From assembly GCF_026213295.1 (NCBI RefSeq), contig NC_079427.1:27731746-27795745 (forward strand): a stretch of 64,000 bases of DNA, given 5' to 3'. A model generated the notes under the pieces. That model had not been told where the DNA came from, did no database searches, and saw nothing but the letters and a program-made list of their open reading frames with translations. Position 1 is the first letter of the stretch, and each line of letters begins with the position of its first letter. The stretch comes from Gadus chalcogrammus (lineage: Eukaryota; Chordata; Actinopteri; Gadiformes; Gadidae). The translations under genes were made by a program, and so were the position numbers. Positions 45,301 through 55,270 of the stretch are shown here, one piece after another.

Positions 45301-47584
45301 ATGTTGAGTTACTCCGTCAACCAGCTGATGAATCTCAAAAATGTCTTCACTCCACCGGACATTACAGTGATTAAACAACTTGGACTTCTCCGCCGTCGGC
45401 GCTATATCCACAGAGGCTCCCGAAGAAAGTTCCTCAACCCACCGAAAAGTCCTGCCATCCCGGCTCACGCGTTTTGTCGCACCTCACATACGTCATCAGA
45501 GCGTTGTCTCCTACTGGATAAGTAGTTTGGGCATCTCCATGGCAACACCTCTCGGGGAATTGGATGGAAAACGTGGAGTGGACTCTAGTCTGCTACGTCC
45601 ACTGCCAAGATGTGTTGCTTCATCCAGCAGCAAAATTGAACTTTTTAATGCCCAATCAATCAGCAACAAATCCTGCCTAATACATGATCATATACTGGAT
45701 AAATGTCTGGATTTTATGTGCATCACAGAGACCTGGCACCAACCAGATACTTTCTCCTCCTTAAATGAGAGCTGTCCCCGAGGATAGAGCTACCTCCAGA
45801 AAGCCCGCAGCACAGGTCGTGGTGGCGGCCTGTCGGTCATCCATCGCAGTGATCTGGAGTTATCTCTGCAGCCCCTGCCTGAACTCTCTTCATTTGAATG
45901 CCTTGCTTTTAAATGTAAGCCCCCTTCCTCTGTGCTGTTCCTCCTTATTTACCGACCACCAAAACCGAACACATCTGTCATCCCTGAGATGTCAAATCTT
46001 CTCACAACTTTCTGCACATCCTCTGCCGACGTTATCATTTTAGGTGATATGAACATCCACGTCGATACCCCCTCCTGCCGCTTTGCTACTGAATTTCTTC
46101 AGCTATCGGACTGCTTTAATTTAAAGCAACTTGTTGATGTCCCCACACACACCAGGGGGCACACTTTGGACCTGGTCATCACAAACTCTGCCCCTCTCAC
46201 AAACCTGCAGGTGTATGACCTTGGTGTCTCTGACCACAAGATCATTTCTATGGAGTTGCCATCCTCATCCAGCCTCTCCAAGCCTAGACGAAATATCAGT
46301 TTTAGAAATCTCAAAAACATTAACCAAGAACACCTGTCAGCAGACTTTCAGCATCTCTCCACACTTTTCTCATCAGCCGACGAAGCAGTGGACTACTACA
46401 ACAGCCATCTGAGTAGCCTCCTGGATCACCATGCACCTGTTAAAACCAGAGCAGTCACCTTCACCCGCCCAGCTCCCTGGTTTTCAGATGGGCTGCGGAA
46501 GATGAAGGCAGCAGTGCGAGTCCTTGAGCGGCGATACAAAACATCTGGCCTCACTGTTCACAATCAAATCTACCGGGAGCACCAACTACAGTATTCAAAG
46601 TCCCTTAAAGAGGCAAGGTCACTTTTTTACTCTGACGCCATCAGAAACAATCCAGGAAACTCCAAACGGCTCTTCTCTACGGTCAACCATCTTCTCAAAC
46701 CACAATCCCCCCCACTTACTGGCACCACAGAAGAACAGTGCAATCACTTCATGGATTTTTTCAAATCAAAGATTGCACATATTCGTTCTGCTCTTTCTGG
46801 TCCTCCCACCCAAACCGTTCCCCCATATACTTATGCCATTTCACAACCCCTAAACTGCTTTCCTGTGGTTTCATCAGAAGAGGTGCAGAACATCATCAGG
46901 AAGATGAAACCCTCCACCTGTGCCCTGGACCCTCTCCCAACCTCCCTGGTAAAAACCCATGTCACAGTCTTAAGTCCCCTGATCGCCTCTGTTATAAATC
47001 ACTCTCTCCAAACTGGTCACGTTCCCCCCGTCTTAATGAAAGCCATAATCAGACCACTGCTCAAAAAACACACCCTTGACCCAGAAGTCCTATCACACTA
47101 CAGGCCCATCTCCAATCTCCCCTTCATATCCAAAGTACTTGAGAAAGCAGTTGCCACCCACCTTCAAAACCACCTGAAACTAAACAACCTCTATGAAAAA
47201 TTCCAGTCCGGTTTCCGCTCCGCCCACAGCACAGAAACAGCACTCGTAAGAGTTACAAACGACCTCCTGAGGTCATCCGACGCTGGCTCCCCCTCCCTCC
47301 TCATCCTTCTGGATCTCTCTGCTGCTTTTGACACAGTCGACCATGACATTCTTCTAAACCGCCTCCACCTCACCACTGGACTCACTGGCACTCCCCTCAG
47401 TTGGTTTCAGTCATACCTCAAAAACCGGATAGAATGCATCTCCCTGGGTCCCTCCAAATCGAACCCACACACAGTCACTTGCGGTGTCCCCCAGGGTTCA
47501 GTCCTTGGCCCCATCCTCTTTATCCTCTACCTCTGTGGTTTTCAAACTGTGGGGCACAAATCTACACACTTGTATCTTCAATAA
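45301..47584 (+). pseudogene. L2 endonuclease/reverse transcriptase ORF, copy 2, broken
   Basis: An N-terminal frame (45301/45380-45787) is ended by a TAG at 45785-45787, where copy 1 reads a Tyr codon. An 11-bp difference near 45466 also shifts the frame upstream. From 45932 a frame of 550 codons continues through the endonuclease and reverse transcriptase up to GVPQGSVLGP, then runs into the hAT MITE before the YADD box. The C run that is short in copy 1 is one base longer here and keeps the frame open. Confidence 0.85.
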
Positions 47585-48358
47585 TATCTAAACAGAATTT
47601 CGATATCATTTAAAATTTCTTCAGAATCACAGTTTTAGTTTCATACCGCTTCGTTTTCAGCTGTTTTCATTGAAGACGTCAGCCCATTCTGATACACCTA
47701 CTTCTAGACATCGTAACTCATTCATTTTTCAACCGTTTACCATCGTTCAAACCATTGAACAAATCTACACACTTGTATCTTCAATACTAATCAAACGGAA
47801 TTTTGATAGCATTTATACTTTTTTCAGAATCACAGCTTTAGTTTCAAACCGGCATCGTTTTCAGTTGCTTATAATAATTTAGGTCACCATAGCAACGCCG
47901 GTAAACAAACCCCGCCGAATAGTCGAATCTCTGGACTGAAAAAGCAGATCTGATTCGACTCTGAAAATTCAGAGTCGGGGACCCTGAATGAATCTGTGTA
48001 AACTGGCAGTTTACACAGATTAAGATGTTCAAAAGTATTTAAAAAAGGTTAAGCTAAAACATGCTTAGATAAAGTTGTTAAATTGTGTTAAGAAATGTGT
48101 TTAAAAACGCACAAAGATGTTTTAATGTTTCAGAAATATGTTTAAAATGTTTAAAAAATATGTCTCAAATGTTTAAAAATTATGTTTCAAATGTTTTAAA
48201 ATTATGATCAGAGATGTTTAAAATGTGTAAAATAATTAAGATAGCTTTCAAAACACAGGTCTTTAGAAAAAAAAATATTTGGGGGGGGGGGGGGGGGGCT
48301 CAGCTGATTTTTTTTCTCTGAGGGGGGGGTTCACTCTCTCACACTTGGAAAACCCCTG
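47533..48358 (-). mobile_element. hAT MITE, 826 bp, in L2 copy 2
   Basis: Ends CTGTGGTTTTCAAACTGTGG and TTGGAAAACCCCTG, flanked by CTCTACCT at 47525-47532 and 48359-48366. L2 copy 1 provides the uninterrupted site. It is the same family as 56837-57832, in opposite orientation. The interior has a long series of TGTTTAAAAT-type AT repeats and a G16 run. Confidence 0.93.
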
Positions 48359-48518
48359 CTCTACCTCATCCCCCTTGGTCAGGTCATCAGCTGCCACGGT
48401 AGTAGTTGATCATACGTACTGTTTGGTGCCATTCCTATCTGAACTCACTTCCGGTTTGGGAGGGGGTGGGGGTGAAGGGGGATCCCTGTTTATGTTTTAT
48501 GATGGGTCATAAACATAG

Positions 48519-48533
48519 TTTAAAAAGGGGGCG
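48519..48533 (+). promoter_or_regulatory. TATA-like promoter followed by G-run
   Basis: TTTAAAAAGGGGGCG lies 33 bp upstream of the first ORF's ATG (48566). A TATA-type box directly followed by a G-run is the layout of strong late promoters in adenovirus-like systems. Prediction only. Confidence 0.45.
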
Positions 48534-48565
48534 ACGGCTGCTGTAGGGTCCCCGCATTCATCAAG

Positions 48566-50322
48566 TTGTCTGCAGTGTTCTTTTCATTCGACATGGACTG
48601 CTCATCAGAAGAAACCCATAGATCAGATAGTCCTTTTTGGTTGTATAGGGGCCCTCGTACCCCGTCGCCATTGTCTTCTCCCGCCATGGACGACTCTGTG
48701 TCGAGCAATGAGGACATTGAAAACCAGATGCCTGATGGTATGTCCAACGATAGTACGCCTGTGTCTAACTATGTCAATAGTTGTGGAGATGCGGTACTGC
48801 TTAATGCTCCACTCAAAAGAACGAGGCCTGTTTTAGGCTTGAGAGACCGGAGTGCCGGGGATTCATTCACCCACGTTGGCGAATACGGCTTGGAGTATGT
48901 AATATCATGGGTCGATGGCTGTGTTATTTTGAATGTTAAAGATTGTGCTACAGAGTGGCGGTTGAACGTTCACGAGTGGAATTTTTTCTTGGAGAATTTA
49001 TGCCCCATGCTAGACGGTGACGAGGGTACATGGCATGGGGGAGCCCATGTATTCCATTGGACCTTTCAGTATGAAACGAGGATTCATCGCATGGAATGGA
49101 CCTTTCAGTATGAATCGAGGATTCATCGCATGGATGCAAACTATCATACGAAGAGACCACAGGATTTCATTTTTTTCAGACGCTGTGTTGATACAGGCGA
49201 GCTACCACAGTGCTATGATATGCATTGCATCGGTAGCTCTCCTCTACGCACCAGTGTTTTAGAAGCTGCTGATTATTTTGATAATGTCTTTTTCATGCAG
49301 TGGGCTGATCTGTCTGCACTACGTGGAATTTTTGCAGAGATTGATTCTATGGCTAAGACGAATGAAGAACCATGGAGCACAACTGATGATGAATGCCGAA
49401 TGTGCCTGTTTGAGTCGTCTGGGTTTGATGAGGGGGTACATGGTATGTTTGAGTATGTTTAGGGTTATGCTAGCATTAGAAAATGTCAGCAATGTATAAG
49501 AAGGTGGAGGGTACATACTAGTAGTATTAAGGGTGTTTTATTTTCCTTTTTTTTTTTAAATGTGTTTTTGATAGGCTATACCTTATATTAATAGGTGTGT
49601 ATATTTTTTTATTTTCATATTCTAATGGTATATTTTTGATACGCTATGCAGCACAGGTCAATGATGAACATGTGCAAGGTGGGGGTGTGGCTATGGAGAC
49701 TGCTGATTTAAAGGCTGTACAACCCGGACCCCACTGGCTTCACGAGTATGCCGTCTATCTGACCGGATTGAATCTGACCTTCCTACACATCGGAGAGGAC
49801 AGTGAGCTGGAGGTGGACACTGCTATGAGAGATGACGGATGGCCTGTATCAATACAGATCCGTTTAAACCCTGCATCGCTGGCTGTTCTGCGATTTACCA
49901 CGGGGCTCTGTGTGGTAGCCATCATCAGCCATCAGAAGCAAGCGGTCTGCTGGGGATGCCAGTGTGATTGCCCAAGTCAACGACGCCATTCATGCCTGCA
50001 GGGAGCGTCACATCATCACTACGAATCCCACTACCAGGACATTTGTGTTATCCTGGACAGACACCCCTTCCTGTTACTTTTAGAAACTGTTTTAAAGAAG
50101 ACTACAGGGTTGACTGTGTCCCCCAGAAAAATCTATGGTGTGGTCGAATCTTATCTATGTGATTTAATAGGCAATACCTATGATACCGAAAAACTGGATT
50201 CAATGACCACCGAAGGAGTGTCCGATGAACATCTACTTCTGATACATGAAGCCATACAAATGTGGCGTCCTACATTGTCATTTGGCAAACCAAAGCCTGG
50301 TGGTGGTGGGTGGCGTTTATAA
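48566..50322 (+). CDS. Maverick accessory protein, probably spliced
   Basis: The first frame (48566-49462, 298 codons) is acidic and Ser-rich at the start, with a 13-residue tandem duplication at 165-177 and 178-190 (WTFQYETRIHRME, then WTFQYESRIHRMD). Near its end a donor (G|GTATGT, exon end 49442) and an acceptor (TATGCAG, exon start 49652) would join it in frame to the next ORF (49597-50322), removing a 209-bp AT-rich intron and the stop. The second exon has HWLHEYAVYLTGLNLTFLHI. Protein-like sequence also appears in the +1 frame at 49919-50083, so the frame may be damaged or differently spliced. No known domain was recognised. Position left of the integrase is where such elements carry host-interaction genes. 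An alternative start is the ATG at 48593. Confidence 0.55.
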
Positions 50323-50735
50323 TGGGGGTGTTGTTTTCTTATGCCTATGATGCGGATAGCAAGATTGTATCAGATAGACTATCCGTTTTGATGTATGCTG
50401 CCATAGAAAATAGAAAAGATACGTATGTCCAACATAATGCTTATATCAAATGTACGTATAAGGGTTGGAATGATCTGGTCATGAAATTCTTGTATGATAA
50501 ACCTACTGATCAAATGTTAGCTGAAGTATTTCCCCATTTCCCCGATGGTGACTGTTTTACCGTCGGACATGTCATGTGTATATGTGCTTTTGTATCGGAT
50601 GTCTTGAAGTTGAATAATGCCTCAAACGCCGAGGGTATTAGAACTGCTAGAATGATGGCTTGTAAAATGGTGCAGAAAAATAAAACTGCATGTAAACTTT
50701 ATCTGAGAATTGTTTTGAGCGGACAGACATTTTAA
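50262..50735 (+). CDS. Bcl-2-like accessory protein (tentative)
   Basis: Overlaps the end of the previous ORF. The true start is unclear: the first in-frame ATGs are at 50262 and 50322, and an N-terminal helix may come from the upstream frame by splicing. Two features suggest a Bcl-2 fold: a BH3-like helix around IENRKDTYVQ (hydrophobic, three residues, Lys-Asp), and further on HFPDGDCFTVGHVMCICAFV, which resembles the F-x-DG-x-NWGR-V-x-x-L-x-x-F pattern of BH1 but lacks the NWGR core. No BH2 or C-terminal membrane anchor is visible. If real, it would act against host cell death. The assignment rests on pattern only. Confidence 0.4.
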   Translation: MASYIVIWQTKAWWWWVAFIMGVLFSYAYDADSKIVSDRLSVLMYAAIENRKDTYVQHNAYIKCTYKGWNDLVMKFLYDKPTDQMLAEVFPHFPDGDCFTVGHVMCICAFVSDVLKLNNASNAEGIRTARMMACKMVQKNKTACKLYLRIVLSGQTF

Positions 50736-50796
50736 ATAAAAGGATGGATAACTCTGAGCAGTGTTTCAGTATTCGTTTTTGTCGCAGACATACGAC

Positions 50797-52625
50797 ATGG
50801 ATAAACGGCTGCATAAGACTTATTATGATCCCTCCGGACCAGGGGGTTACGGCGGCATCAATAAACTAAGAACGGCTCTCGAGCATAGTGAGGGTGCAGT
50901 ACCTCTGTCACGTTAAAATTGTACCGGGGCGAAAATTGTACCGGCCTACGTCATCGTTTGTTTACATCCTGACAACCTGCCCTGAAACAGACGACGCGAT
51001 GCAGAAAACATGTTTCCAAACGACGAAATAACATAATACAGATAGCGGATCGCTATCTGTATTATGATAGATAGCGATAACACTTGTTTTTACTTTATAT
51101 TTGTATTGTATTTAATTGTTTAATCGAAACAATAAAAAAATTTGCCCGCAAAACGGGCGATCGCGTCAAATGACGCGTCAAATCACGTAGGAAGGTTCTT
51201 GAACATTCTAGACTATGAAACCTGCTTAAAACACTCAGTTTACTAGCTAAATTCGATTAAACAATTCAATACAATACAAATATAAAGTAAAAACAAGTGT
51301 TATCTAGCGATCCGTTATCTGTATTATGTTTCAAGAACCCTCCTACGTCATTTGACGCGATCGCCCGTTTCGCGGGCAAAACATTTGTCATTTGACGCGA
51401 TCGCCCGTTTCGCGGGCAAATTTTTTTATTGTTTCGATTAAACAATTAAATACAATACAAATATAAATTAAAAACAAGTGTTATCGCTATCTATAATAAT
51501 ACAGATAGCGATCCGCTATCTGTATTATGTTATTTCGTCGTTTGGAAACATGTTTTCTGCATCGCGTCGTCTGTTGCAGGGCAGGTTGTCAGGATGTAAA
51601 CAAACGATGACGTAGGCCGGTACAATTTTCGCCCCCGGTACAATTTTAACGTGACACCTCCACTAAAATATATCAAGAAATGGCTGCTGAAGCAGGATCC
51701 CTACACCCTGCATGTACCGGCACCGATACATTTCCGCAGAAATAGAGTATTGGTTAGTGGAATAGATAGACAGTTCCAGGCTGATTTAGTGGATATGGCA
51801 GAGTATGCATCCGAAAATGATGGGGTGCATTTTCTGTTGACGTGCATCGATGTATTCTCAAAACATGCATGGGTTCGTCCGTTACCATCCAAGAGGGCTA
51901 TCGACGTCGCTAAAGCTTTTGATGATATTCTCGGTGAAGGGCGTACCCCCGATAAACTGCAGACTGACGCCGGCAAAGAATTTTATAACAAGATCTTTCA
52001 GCGTTTGATGGAGCGGTACAACGTCAAACATTTCTCTACATCTAACGAGACCAAGGCCAGTATAGTGGAACGCTTCAACAGGACTCTGAAAACCCGCATG
52101 TGGAGATATTTAACAGCTGCCAACTCCAAACGATATGTGGATAAGCTACAGGATATGGTCCATGCTTATAACCATTCATATCATAGATCGATAAAAATGA
52201 CCCCGGTCAACGTTGATAAAGATAATGAGAAAACAGTGTTTAATACGCTATACAAAACCACTCAAGAGCCGATGGTGGTGTTTAGATACGATGTTGGTGA
52301 CACGGTTAGAATTTCAAAAGTCAGAGCTACATTTCGAAAGGGGTATGAGCAGACATTTACGGATGAATATTTTGTAATATCGCAGCGCATAGCAAGGTGT
52401 CCTCCAGTCTATAAGCTGCAAGACTATGCAGGTGCCCCTGTCCATGGAACATTTTATGAGAAAGAGCTACAAAAAGTTATAGTGTCTAAAAACAAGGTGT
52501 ATAAAATAGAAAAGATTATAGATAGAAAAAGGGAGGGGTCTAAGAATCTGCTATATGTCAAATGGCTGGGCTGGCCGGAGGTATTCAATTCATGGATAGC
52601 TGAAAAGACACTAGTCGATGCATAA
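50797..52625 (+). pseudogene. Maverick integrase with chromodomain, split by an insertion
   Basis: Retroviral-type DDE integrase that joins element ends to host DNA. The N-terminal 36 codons start at ATG 50797 (MDKRLHKTYYDPSG). A 751-bp element (50906-51656) then interrupts it; the reading phase is the same on both sides of the duplicated CCTC. In the downstream part, numbered from 51651, catalytic residues are Asp45 (QFQADLVDM), Asp106 (LQTDAGKEFYN) and Glu140 (ASIVERFNRT), spacing D-x60-D-x33-E. The C-terminus (276-320, YVKWLGWPEVFNSW) is a chromodomain, as in many Polinton integrases. The insertion brings stops, so the gene is inactive as it stands. Confidence 0.92.
50906..51656. mobile_element. 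751-bp palindromic element
   Basis: Starts TGTCACGTTAAAATTGTACC and ends with its inverse. The two halves are long inverted repeats (about 310-340 bp each) with few differences, so single strands could fold into one hairpin. It is flanked by CCTC at 50902-50905 and 51657-51660. The arms contain smaller palindromes (GATAGCGGATCGCTATC) and CGCGATCGCCCGTTTTGCGGGC-type motifs (given here only in part). It has no ORF. The TGT...ACA ends with 4-bp duplication are compatible with Ginger/TDD-type elements, but this is unproven. Confidence 0.88.
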
Positions 52626-52670
52626 AGAGACATACAAGAGACATACATTCCATTATAACCAGAGTGTACG

Positions 52671-53436
52671 ATGGATAAGGAGGTGTCTGGAGGGTTCTAT
52701 GTGACTCTAGCGAGTAATGCATCGGCAGGGATCTACCCACAAAATAAGATATGGAATTTTAGAACTAAATTAGCAAAATCTATACACACCAAGCAGCCCT
52801 ATGAAGTAGGCCTAATTGAAGCTCAGTACCCATGCAGCTGGCATAGTTTTCCTACCGAGGACGCTACAATGACCATTCACGATGGTAAAACGGGTCATAG
52901 GACATCATGTCTATTAGTTGGTGGGCTTTATGAGAGTATCGGATCGTTATTACTACAAATCAACAAGACTTGGGCCAAATATGATCCTAGCGGTAGAGTT
53001 ATACTACATCATGAAGGTATTAGAAACCGCGTTTATGTAGAAGGAGACGCTCACCTATCTATCGTCTTTAGAGGAAAACTGGCCGCTATGCTGGGTTTCG
53101 ACGCAGGGGTCAAGCTATCAGCCCATAAATCGTATGCAGCATACGCCCCCCATCCCACCGATATTCACGGCGGGTGTTACAACATGTTCATATAGCGACA
53201 TCGTTGACCATCAGCTGGTCGGAGATAGTTATGTCCCCCTGCTAAGGAGTATTAATATAACCGACACCAGCAGGAGACACTGCATTCACATGTTCGACAA
53301 GCCGCATTACGTACACGTAGCCCGAGACCCTCTTGGAGATATTGAAATCGATCTAAAGTCTGACCAAAATACAAATATAAAATTCACATACGGCAAAGTG
53401 ATACTCAAGCTGCATTTTAGACCTGTAAAACAGTAG
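52671..53436 (+). pseudogene. Maverick penton-like minor capsid protein, frameshifted
   Basis: The first frame (52671-53195) starts 45 bp after the integrase stop and contains GGFYVTLASNASAGIYPQNK and YEVGLIEAQYP, hallmarks of the Polinton minor capsid (single jelly-roll, penton-base equivalent). Near 53192 the frame ends in TAG, and the homologous remainder continues in the next frame (SDIVDHQLVGDSYVPLLR ... GKVILKLHFRP) to 53436. The lesion behaves as a small indel within one codon. Without it, the protein would be the usual size of about 250 residues for vertebrate-type Mavericks. Confidence 0.85.
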
Positions 53437-53459
53437 AATCCGTAGTACCGTCTATAGGG

Positions 53460-53924
53460 ATGAGGGGGTATAGACCGCCTTACGACGAGAACAAATATGT
53501 TCAGTATTATTTAAACCAAGCAGGGAGTGGGCTACCTGGCTATGAGGGTAGCAGCACACAATATGGAGCTGGCATCGGAGGGATGTTCCGTAGCCTCTTT
53601 AGAATGGCTATTCCGTTATTTAGGCGAGGGGTTAGCATAGCAAAGCCTCATCTGAAGACTGCTGCTAAACATATTATAGGCGACGTTATGACCAACATAG
53701 CCCATGCTGCATCTACGCCCAAACAGCAGGGGGCAGGCATGAGGGTATATTCCCGAAGAGCAACAAAGTATCCTCCTATAGGATGTGGGCGTACCCGTGC
53801 ACCGGCACGACGTCGTAAACAGAATAAAAGATTGGCATCTATCAAAAAGAGATCCAAACCTAAAAGGAGCAGGAAGGTGGCATCCCGTCGTTTTAGAGGG
53901 GCAGCTAACGATATATTCATCTAG
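53460..53924 (+). CDS. Maverick basic virion protein (pVI/pX-like)
   Basis: 154 aa. A Gly-rich N-terminal half (GSGLPGYEG ... GAGIGGMF) leads into an amphipathic stretch FRSLFRMAIPLFRRGVSIAK. A strongly basic C-terminus follows (RRRKQNKRLASIKKRSKPKR), ending NDIFI. This is the layout of small core or membrane-active virion proteins of adenovirus-like viruses, located between penton and hexon in adintovirus-type elements. It would be expected to be cut by the element's own protease and to contact DNA. 24 bp separate it from the hexon ATG. Identification is by position and composition. Confidence 0.65.
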   Translation: MRGYRPPYDENKYVQYYLNQAGSGLPGYEGSSTQYGAGIGGMFRSLFRMAIPLFRRGVSIAKPHLKTAAKHIIGDVMTNIAHAASTPKQQGAGMRVYSRRATKYPPIGCGRTRAPARRRKQNKRLASIKKRSKPKRSRKVASRRFRGAANDIFI

Positions 53925-53947
53925 TATAGCAGGAGGGTTGAATAACA

Positions 53948-55255
53948 ATGGCGTTGCTACATAACATGTCAGACGAATGCATTAAGAGCGAGCTGGATCT
54001 CTTCTCCCTGCCGATGACGCAGACATCGATAGAAAAAAGTACATATATTGAAATACCCCCGCTATCGGCGCTAACAGATGGTGGACCCATAGAGTTCTTT
54101 GTATCGGCCAGTAGCGAAGACTATATAGATCTAAACAACACGTATTTACATCTGAGGATCAAGATTACTAATCCTGATGGAACAGACTTGGCTCCGGCGG
54201 CACCCGTGGGACTGATTAACTATCCAGGATGCACGTTATTCTCCCAAGTAGATATTACTCTGGGTGATAGGCTTATCACCCAGTCGTCAAACACCTATCC
54301 GTACAGAGGCATAATAGAATGCCTGCTAAACTATGGAAACGGAACATTAGACACCCAATTTGGCTGTGGTCTATTCCAGAAAGACACACATGGACATATG
54401 GACGAGATTCTTCCTGGAGGTCTCAATCTAGGCTTAACGACTAGGAGTGAATATACAGGGCGAAGTCGTATAGTGGAGCTGATATCCCCTATACACGTCG
54501 ATATGTTTTTTCAGGAGAAACTGTTGATTAACGGAGTTGATCTCCGCATGAGATTCATTAGAGCAAAAAATGATTTCTGTCTCATGTCCGATGGGGCTGT
54601 GGAATACCGGGTCTCTATAGCGTCTGCAAATGTTTTCATTAAAAAGGTATCGGTAGCACCAGGCGTCAAGCTGGCACATGCCCGTGCGCTAAACCAAGCT
54701 AACGTTAAATACCCTGTTGATAGGGTATGTCTAAAGAATGTATCCATCGCTGCGGGCAGCCGTATATGCACACAGGATAATCTATTTCTAGGCCAAATAC
54801 CCAAGATGGTTATTATAGGCTTTGTGAATAACGAAGCATTCACAGGGAGCTATGCCAGGAATCCTTTCAGATTCCAGCATTTCGGCATTGAGTTCTTATC
54901 CCTATATTGCGACGGTCAGGCATATCCCTCTAAACCCTTTCAGCCTGACTTTAGAAATGGTCTCTATACACGAGAATATTTCCAGCTCATTCAGGCTACA
55001 GGTCGACAGCTCAAAGATAGAGAAATAGCCATTAATCATAAGGAATTCGGGGGCGGGTATGCATTATTTTGTTTCAACCTTGAGGCAGATGAGGGCTGTG
55101 GACAACATGTATCGCTAGTCAGAACAGGGAATGTGAGGCTAGAGGCACGGTTCAGAGCAGCATTGGCTACAACGGTCAATTTGATATGTTATGCAGTTTA
55201 TGATTCTGTTATAGAAATATCAAATAGACGACAGGTGCTGTTGGACTATTACTGA
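53948..55255 (+). CDS. Maverick major capsid protein (double jelly-roll hexon)
   Basis: 435 aa, open throughout. Recognised by YIEIPPLSALTDGGPIEFFV, then YIDLNNTYLHLRIKI, then NYPGCTLFSQVDITLGDRLI and YPYRGIIECLLNYG. These form the conserved first jelly-roll of Polinton/adintovirus capsid proteins, often annotated in animal genomes as F54H12.2-like. C-terminal parts include REYFQLIQATGRQLKDREI. Length is normal for the family. It forms the icosahedral shell together with the penton protein just upstream. Confidence 0.92.
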   Translation: MALLHNMSDECIKSELDLFSLPMTQTSIEKSTYIEIPPLSALTDGGPIEFFVSASSEDYIDLNNTYLHLRIKITNPDGTDLAPAAPVGLINYPGCTLFSQVDITLGDRLITQSSNTYPYRGIIECLLNYGNGTLDTQFGCGLFQKDTHGHMDEILPGGLNLGLTTRSEYTGRSRIVELISPIHVDMFFQEKLLINGVDLRMRFIRAKNDFCLMSDGAVEYRVSIASANVFIKKVSVAPGVKLAHARALNQANVKYPVDRVCLKNVSIAAGSRICTQDNLFLGQIPKMVIIGFVNNEAFTGSYARNPFRFQHFGIEFLSLYCDGQAYPSKPFQPDFRNGLYTREYFQLIQATGRQLKDREIAINHKEFGGGYALFCFNLEADEGCGQHVSLVRTGNVRLEARFRAALATTVNLICYAVYDSVIEISNRRQVLLDYY

Positions 55256-55270
55256 AAAAGGCGGTGCGAT

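Larger units (their letters stand above)
45056..48400 (+). mobile_element. L2-clade LINE, copy 2, truncated by the Maverick
   Basis: Same family and orientation as copy 1, with the same 5' end. The body runs to 47532, is interrupted by a hAT MITE (47533-48358), resumes for about 40 bp and stops at 48400, where Maverick sequence starts. The rest of its 3' half is expected beyond the right end of the window. Confidence 0.88.

Noticed and set aside
48566..49462. LxCxE retinoblastoma-binding motif in the accessory protein
   Set aside because: The nearest sequence (CRMCLFES) does not have the L-x-C-x-E spacing.
50906..51656. CRISPR-like array or replication origin
   Set aside because: The repeats are two long inverted arms, not spaced direct repeats, and the 4-bp flanking duplication points to transposition.
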